In this document: positions 60,619 through 64,000 of the stretch, one piece after another
How the letters are laid out: the number at the start of each line of letters is the position of its first letter
Numbering within the stretch: position 1 is the stretch's first letter
Assembly (NCBI RefSeq): GCF_000738175.1
Contig: NZ_JFCH01000007.1
Span: forward strand, 34,541-98,540
DNA from: Corynebacterium jeikeium
GTDB taxonomy: Bacteria > Actinomycetota > Actinomycetes > Mycobacteriales > Mycobacteriaceae
DNA length: 64,000 nt
Direction: 5' to 3'
The notes under the pieces: generated by a model
What the model was told of the DNA's origin: nothing
Databases searched by the model: none
Seen by the model: only the letters and a program-made list of their open reading frames with translations
Program-made: the position numbers and the translations under genes

Positions 60619-61872
60619 CTACTGCCGGTAGCTGGCCAGGAAGTTACCCAAGCGCTCGATCGCGGCACGCAGATCCCGAGCCCACGGCAGCGTAACCACG
60701 CGGAAGTGGTCCGGGGTCGGCCAGTTAAAGCCCGTGCCCTGCACCAGGTGGATCTTCTCCGAGCGCAGCAGGTCGAACATGAACTGCTCGTCGTCGTGGA
60801 TCTCGTGCACATTCGGATCCAGGCGGGGGAAGGCATACAGCGCACCCATCGGCTTCACGCAGCTCACGCCCGGGATCTCGTTCAGTGCCTCGTAAGCGGC
60901 GTTGCGCTGCTCCAGCAGGCGCCCGCCCGGCAGCACCAGATCGTCGATGGACTGGCGGCCGGAAATAGCCACCTGGATCGCATGCTGCGCCGGCACATTC
61001 GGGCACAGGCGCGTGCCCGCCAGCACGTTAATGCCCTCGATGAAGCCATTCGCATGCCCCTTCGGCCCGGTAATCACCATCCAGCCGGAACGGTAGCCCG
61101 CCACGCGGTACGCCTTCGACAGGCCGTTGTAGGTGATGCACAGCAGGTCCGGGCATAGGGAAGCAATGTTGATGTGCTGGGCATCGTCGTACAAGATCTT
61201 GTCGTAAATCTCGTCGGCCAGGATCAGCAGGGAGTGCTCGCGCGCCACGTCCACGATCTGCTGCAGGATCTCGCGGGAATACACCGCACCCGTCGGGTTA
61301 TTCGGGTTGATAACCACGATGGCCTTCGTGCGCTCCGTGACCTTCGCCTTGATGTCCTCGATGGAGGGCATCCAGTCGTTCTCCTCGTCGCACAGGTAGT
61401 GCACAGGGCGGCCGCCGGACAGGGAGGTGGAGGCGGTCCACAGCGGGTAGTCCGGGGAGGGGATCAGCACCTCGTCACCGTCGTTGAGCAGCGCCTGCAT
61501 CGTCATGGTGATCAGCTCGGATACACCATTGCCCAGGTAGACATCCTCGACGTCGAACTGGGGAAAGCCCGGGATGACCTCGTAGCGGGAGACGATTGCG
61601 CGGCGGGCGCTGATGATGCCCTTCGACGTGGAGTAGCCCTGCGCCGTCGGCAGCGCGGCGATCATGTCGCGCATGATCACATCCGGCGCCTCGAAGCCGA
61701 ACACCGCGGGGTTGCCTGTGTTGAGCTTCAGGATGCGGTGCCCGTCGGCCTCCATTCGCTCCGCCTCGGTGTTCACCGGGCCGCGAATTTCGTAGAGGAC
61801 GTTTTGCAGCTTCGTCGATTGATCCAGCGTGCGCAGTTCGCTTGGGCGTTTGGGGGTACTCATTCTCCCCAT
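60619..61872 (-). CDS. alaT: Pyridoxal-phosphate aminotransferase, AlaT type
   Basis: 417 aa. Class I/II aminotransferase of the alanine/valine-pyruvate group. PLP lysine in TYNGLSKAYRVAGYRSGWM (Lys of SKAYR), the substrate/cofactor Asn in INPNNPTGAVYS, and the Asp/Tyr in LILADEIYDKILYD; the C-terminal Arg is in FNWPTPDHFRVVTLP. C. glutamicum AlaT is very similar in these blocks; a role in alanine formation from pyruvate and glutamate is inferred. Start ATG 61872 or 61863 (MSTPKRPS), undecided. The minus-oriented dispersed motif at 61898 is about 26 nt upstream. Confidence 0.9.
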   Translation of the reverse strand: MGRMSTPKRPSELRTLDQSTKLQNVLYEIRGPVNTEAERMEADGHRILKLNTGNPAVFGFEAPDVIMRDMIAALPTAQGYSTSKGIISARRAIVSRYEVIPGFPQFDVEDVYLGNGVSELITMTMQALLNDGDEVLIPSPDYPLWTASTSLSGGRPVHYLCDEENDWMPSIEDIKAKVTERTKAIVVINPNNPTGAVYSREILQQIVDVAREHSLLILADEIYDKILYDDAQHINIASLCPDLLCITYNGLSKAYRVAGYRSGWMVITGPKGHANGFIEGINVLAGTRLCPNVPAQHAIQVAISGRQSIDDLVLPGGRLLEQRNAAYEALNEIPGVSCVKPMGALYAFPRLDPNVHEIHDDEQFMFDLLRSEKIHLVQGTGFNWPTPDHFRVVTLPWARDLRAAIERLGNFLASYRQ

Positions 61873-61897
61873 TGTGCCATTGTGGCTGCTATTTTTA

Positions 61898-61919
61898 TAG
61901 TTTTTCTTATTGACGCCCC
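61898..61919 (-). repeat. Dispersed motif copy (- orientation) upstream of alaT
   Basis: On the - strand: GGGGCGTCAATAAG followed by AAAAACTA. Intergenic between the disordered membrane-protein gene stop and alaT. A near-perfect match. Confidence 0.82.
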
Positions 61920-61958
61920 CTCGCGGTTCGACCGGTAGAGGTGAGGCTGTCGGGTGGG

Positions 61959-62846
61959 TTAGTTGTTGCGCGGGGCGGGGTTTTCGTCGGGGTTCGGGGC
62001 GCCATTGCCAGGACCGTTGCCAGCGCCAGCGCCATTGCCGTTGCCGTTGCCGTTTCCGTTGTTGCCGGTGCCGGGGGAGGGGTTGCCACCGGCATCTCCG
62101 CCGATGCCACCGGGGCGAGGAGTGCCTCGGTTTGGCGAGCTGGGGCGCGGTTCGTTATCGCGTGGCGGGCGAGAGGACTTCGTGCTGCTAGACGGCTTGG
62201 AGCTTTCGGATTCGGACTCGGACTCGGTGGGGGTTTCCTGCTCCGTCTGCACGGGCTCCTGGGGCGCGTAGTAGTTCTGGTTGCCGCCTCCGTAGCCGGG
62301 ACCCGCGTCTGGGGTTGGCGGCGTTTCGTCGTCATCGTACTTTCCGGTGGTGGTGGGCTTGGGGTACGAGGGCTTCAGCTGCTCAGTGTTGCTAGAGCTT
62401 CCGGGGGCGCCGGTTTCTGTGGAGCGCATGGTGGCGAACGCACCGATGGCGACGACGATGGTGGCGATCAGGCCCAGGGTGAGTACCCAGGCCCAGAAGG
62501 GCATGATCCCGAAGAACTTCCGGAGGCCGGATTTTGGCTTTTCTTCTTCCAGCTCGTCTGGGTTCTCGGGGTCTTCTGGGGTCTCCGGGGCCTCGGGGTT
62601 CTCCTGGGCTTGCGGGGTATTGGGGTTAGCGGCCGCGCCCGAGGCTTCGCCAGCAGCCGCGCTACCGGACCCCGCATCGGCCGCCGTGCTACCGGTCGCG
62701 CTACCGGCCGCGCTACCGGCAGCCGCGCCACCAGCGTTTAGGTCAGAGTCGGTGACAGCCTTCATTACTGAGGTTTCTTCAGCGTCGCTGACGGACTTCC
62801 CCGAGTTGAGGGGGTTGTTCTTGTCGTTCGAATCAGCGTCAGTCAT
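61959..62846 (-). CDS. Single-pass membrane protein with long disordered regions, unknown function
   Basis: 295 aa. The N-terminal 100 residues are Ala/Gly/Ser- then Pro/Glu-rich, with near repeats (AAGSAAGSATGST; NPEAPETPEDPENPDE). One membrane segment (FFGIMPFWAWVLTLGLIATIVVAIGAFATM) sits in the middle. The C-terminal 140 residues are Ser/Pro/Gly-rich, with a Glu-Ser run (ESESESES) and a closing Gly-Asn repeat (NGNGNGNGAG). No catalytic domain; probably a cell-envelope protein with an extracytoplasmic flexible tail. Low complexity makes family assignment by eye unsafe. Confidence 0.75.
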   Translation of the reverse strand: MTDADSNDKNNPLNSGKSVSDAEETSVMKAVTDSDLNAGGAAAGSAAGSATGSTAADAGSGSAAAGEASGAAANPNTPQAQENPEAPETPEDPENPDELEEEKPKSGLRKFFGIMPFWAWVLTLGLIATIVVAIGAFATMRSTETGAPGSSSNTEQLKPSYPKPTTTGKYDDDETPPTPDAGPGYGGGNQNYYAPQEPVQTEQETPTESESESESSKPSSSTKSSRPPRDNEPRPSSPNRGTPRPGGIGGDAGGNPSPGTGNNGNGNGNGNGAGAGNGPGNGAPNPDENPAPRNN

Positions 62847-63166
62847 GGAAACCTACCTCTATCTGTGGGCGTGAGGCTTGTGCGCGTGGGCTCTTTCTAT
62901 GAGATTTCATTCTAGAATATTGCGCGCCACGGGTACATTCTCAGCCCCGGGATTGGCCGGAGGGCGGATGTCCCAAATCTTCCACGCTGTTTTTATAACT
63001 ATTCCATGTGTGCAGGTCAAAGAGTTTTGACGGTTCCGTCATTTCAGTGAAAAACGTCGAAAATGGAAGATTTGGGACATCGCGCTGGCGGCGAAAGCAA
63101 CAGCGGCGGCAGATCCAGCGTGTTGCTGGACCCGCCGCCGCTATTCAGCGTGCGAGCTAGTCGCTT
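62847..63166. other. Intergenic region with hairpin element 4
   Basis: 320 nt, including the upstream region of the 61959 gene and hairpin element 4. No gene recognised; a short ORF over 63063-63272 runs antisense into the next gene. Confidence 0.55.
62967..63081. mobile_element. Hairpin element 4 (115 bp)
   Basis: Perfect 18-bp inverted ends GATGTCCCAAATCTTCCA and TGGAAGATTTGGGACATC. They share the terminal ATGTC/GACAT with elements 1 and 3 (element 2 ends TTGTC/GACAA). The interior is A/T-rich, with a GACGGTTCCGTC mini-palindrome. Confidence 0.62.
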
Positions 63167-64000
63167 TTACTGTGCGCCCGGTGCGCCAGGAGCACCCGGA
63201 GCGCCGGGGACGATGTTGGTCAGCTTAATCGGACCGCCATCGTTGGCCGGCTGTGCTGGTTGGGCTGGCTGAGCCGGAGCTTCTTCTGCCGGGGTTTCCT
63301 CGGCCTGCTCGGTGTCGGCCTGCTCGGCCTCAGTCTGATCGGTCTCAGCCTGCTCAACTTCGGCCTGTGGCTCCTCGGTCGGAGCCTCTGCCTCAGCCTT
63401 CTGATCCTCTGCCGGAGCTGCCGGGGCAGCAGCGGGAGCAGCAGCTGCAGCCGGGGCTGCAGGAGCCGGGGCACCCGGTGCGCCCGGAGTAGTGGCCGTC
63501 AGCTTGATCGGGCCACCATCCTGTGCGGGCTGAGCGGCCGGTGGTGCTTGCTCTGCCGGTTCTGCCGGGGCTGTTGGAGCTGCCGGTGCGGCCTGCGGAG
63601 CCTCAGCGGACTCAGCCTTAGCCTCTGCCGGTGCGGCTTCCTGTGCCTCTGCCTTGTCCGAGTCGTCGGAGGCAGCGGCTGCAGCAGCGCCCGCGCCAGC
63701 GGCGGCGCCTGCACCAGCGGCGGCAGCCGGAGCTGCGGCCGGAGCGGCAGGAGCACCCGGTGCGCCCGGGGCACCCGGAGCGGTGGCGTTCAGCTTGATC
63801 GGGCCACCATCCTGAGCCGGCTGTGCAGCCGGTGCCGCCGGAGCGGCCTGCTCAGCCTTCGGAGCCTCTGCAGACTCGTTGGACTCAGCAGCCGGAGCAG
63901 CAGGTGCTGCCGGTGCGCCCGGGGCTGCTGGAGCACCCGGGGCAGCCGGAGCACCCGGAGCTGCAGGTGCGCCGCCAGCCTTCGGTGCTTCCTGAGTGTC
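63167..64000 (-). CDS. Ala/Pro-rich repeat protein with DGGPIKL modules, N-terminus outside window
   Basis: The last 277 codons only; the frame stays open to the right edge and has no start in the window. Three tandem modules of about 94 residues each end in DGGPIKL followed by a Gly-Ala-Pro run (PGAPGAPGAP). Between them are Ala/Pro stretches and acidic segments (EAEAPTEEPQAEVEQAETDQ). The DGGPIKL blocks lie around 63226, 63506 and 63790, spaced about 280 bp. The collagen-like GAP tracts and composition suggest a long wall-spanning or surface protein. No anchor or signal can be seen in this part. Homologous family unknown to me. Confidence 0.8.
   Translation of the reverse strand, partial: DTQEAPKAGGAPAAPGAPAAPGAPAAPGAPAAPAAPAAESNESAEAPKAEQAAPAAPAAQPAQDGGPIKLNATAPGAPGAPGAPAAPAAAPAAAAGAGAAAGAGAAAAAASDDSDKAEAQEAAPAEAKAESAEAPQAAPAAPTAPAEPAEQAPPAAQPAQDGGPIKLTATTPGAPGAPAPAAPAAAAAPAAAPAAPAEDQKAEAEAPTEEPQAEVEQAETDQTEAEQADTEQAEETPAEEAPAQPAQPAQPANDGGPIKLTNIVPGAPGAPGAPGAQ

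Noticed and set aside
1..64000. CRISPR array, tRNA, rRNA, prophage or IS transposase
   Set aside because: None found: no regularly spaced identical repeats with unique spacers, no tRNA cloverleaf or rRNA sequence noticed, and no transposase or integrase among the genes.

Overview
The window is high-GC actinobacterial DNA from a mycolate-making Corynebacterium. The evidence is a block of corynomycolate and arabinogalactan genes: the decaprenyl-phosphoribose pathway pair (PAP2 phosphatase, UbiA), two mycolyltransferases (the second with C-terminal LGFP repeats), a DUF732-type lipoprotein, a cutinase-like esterase, FadD32, Pks13 and AccD4. Later come an MmpL3/CmpL-type exporter, AftD and a TmaT-type acyltransferase. 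Species cannot be fixed by reading. A fadBA beta-oxidation pair and acetolactate decarboxylase would suit a lipid-using, possibly lipophilic, species (inference). I saw no rRNA, tRNA or CRISPR array.

Layout. 1-16 kb: cell-envelope mycolate cluster, all on the + strand, but without aftB between ubiA and the first mycolyltransferase. 16-18 kb: a minus-strand trio (secreted protein, DUF6114-like, DUF6230-like). 18-24 kb: MFS transporter divergent from a LysR regulator, a PhoX phosphatase, a DUF3054 protein and a UPF0104 flippase-like protein. 24-31 kb: mmpL, trmB, two corynebacterial proteins of unknown role and GTP-dependent pckG. 31-34 kb: a small accessory island, a DUF6636-like lipoprotein gene bracketed by two copies of a 126-bp hairpin element, followed by short tandem repeats and a third hairpin element. 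34-43 kb: ahpF, ahpC, a TsuA-TusA fusion, acetolactate decarboxylase, fadB and fadA. 43-55 kb: a stretch syntenic with mycobacterial Rv0224c-Rv0237 (methyltransferase, glycosyltransferase, membrane protein, DUF3068, acyltransferase, aftD, DUF2613, a universal stress protein, lpqI). 55-64 kb: a VanW protein, two tandem small secreted/membrane paralogues, ugd, dcd, an AlaT-type aminotransferase, a disordered membrane protein, and the C-terminal part of an Ala/Pro-rich repeat protein that runs off the right edge.

The most unusual signal is a dispersed motif of about 20 nt, consensus GGGGCGTCAnnAAGAAA and often ending in ACAG. I count about 25 good copies, 13 in + and 12 in - orientation, at roughly one per 2.5 kb. 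They lie in intergenic gaps, at start and stop codons, and inside unrelated genes in several reading frames. No feature class that I recognise explains it; the pattern most resembles a DNA-uptake or genome-marking sequence. Further structure includes four hairpin/MITE-like elements with ATGTC...GACAT ends, a 4 x 16-bp repeat upstream of fadA, and a 4 x 10-bp repeat plus an 11-bp-arm palindrome upstream of phoX.
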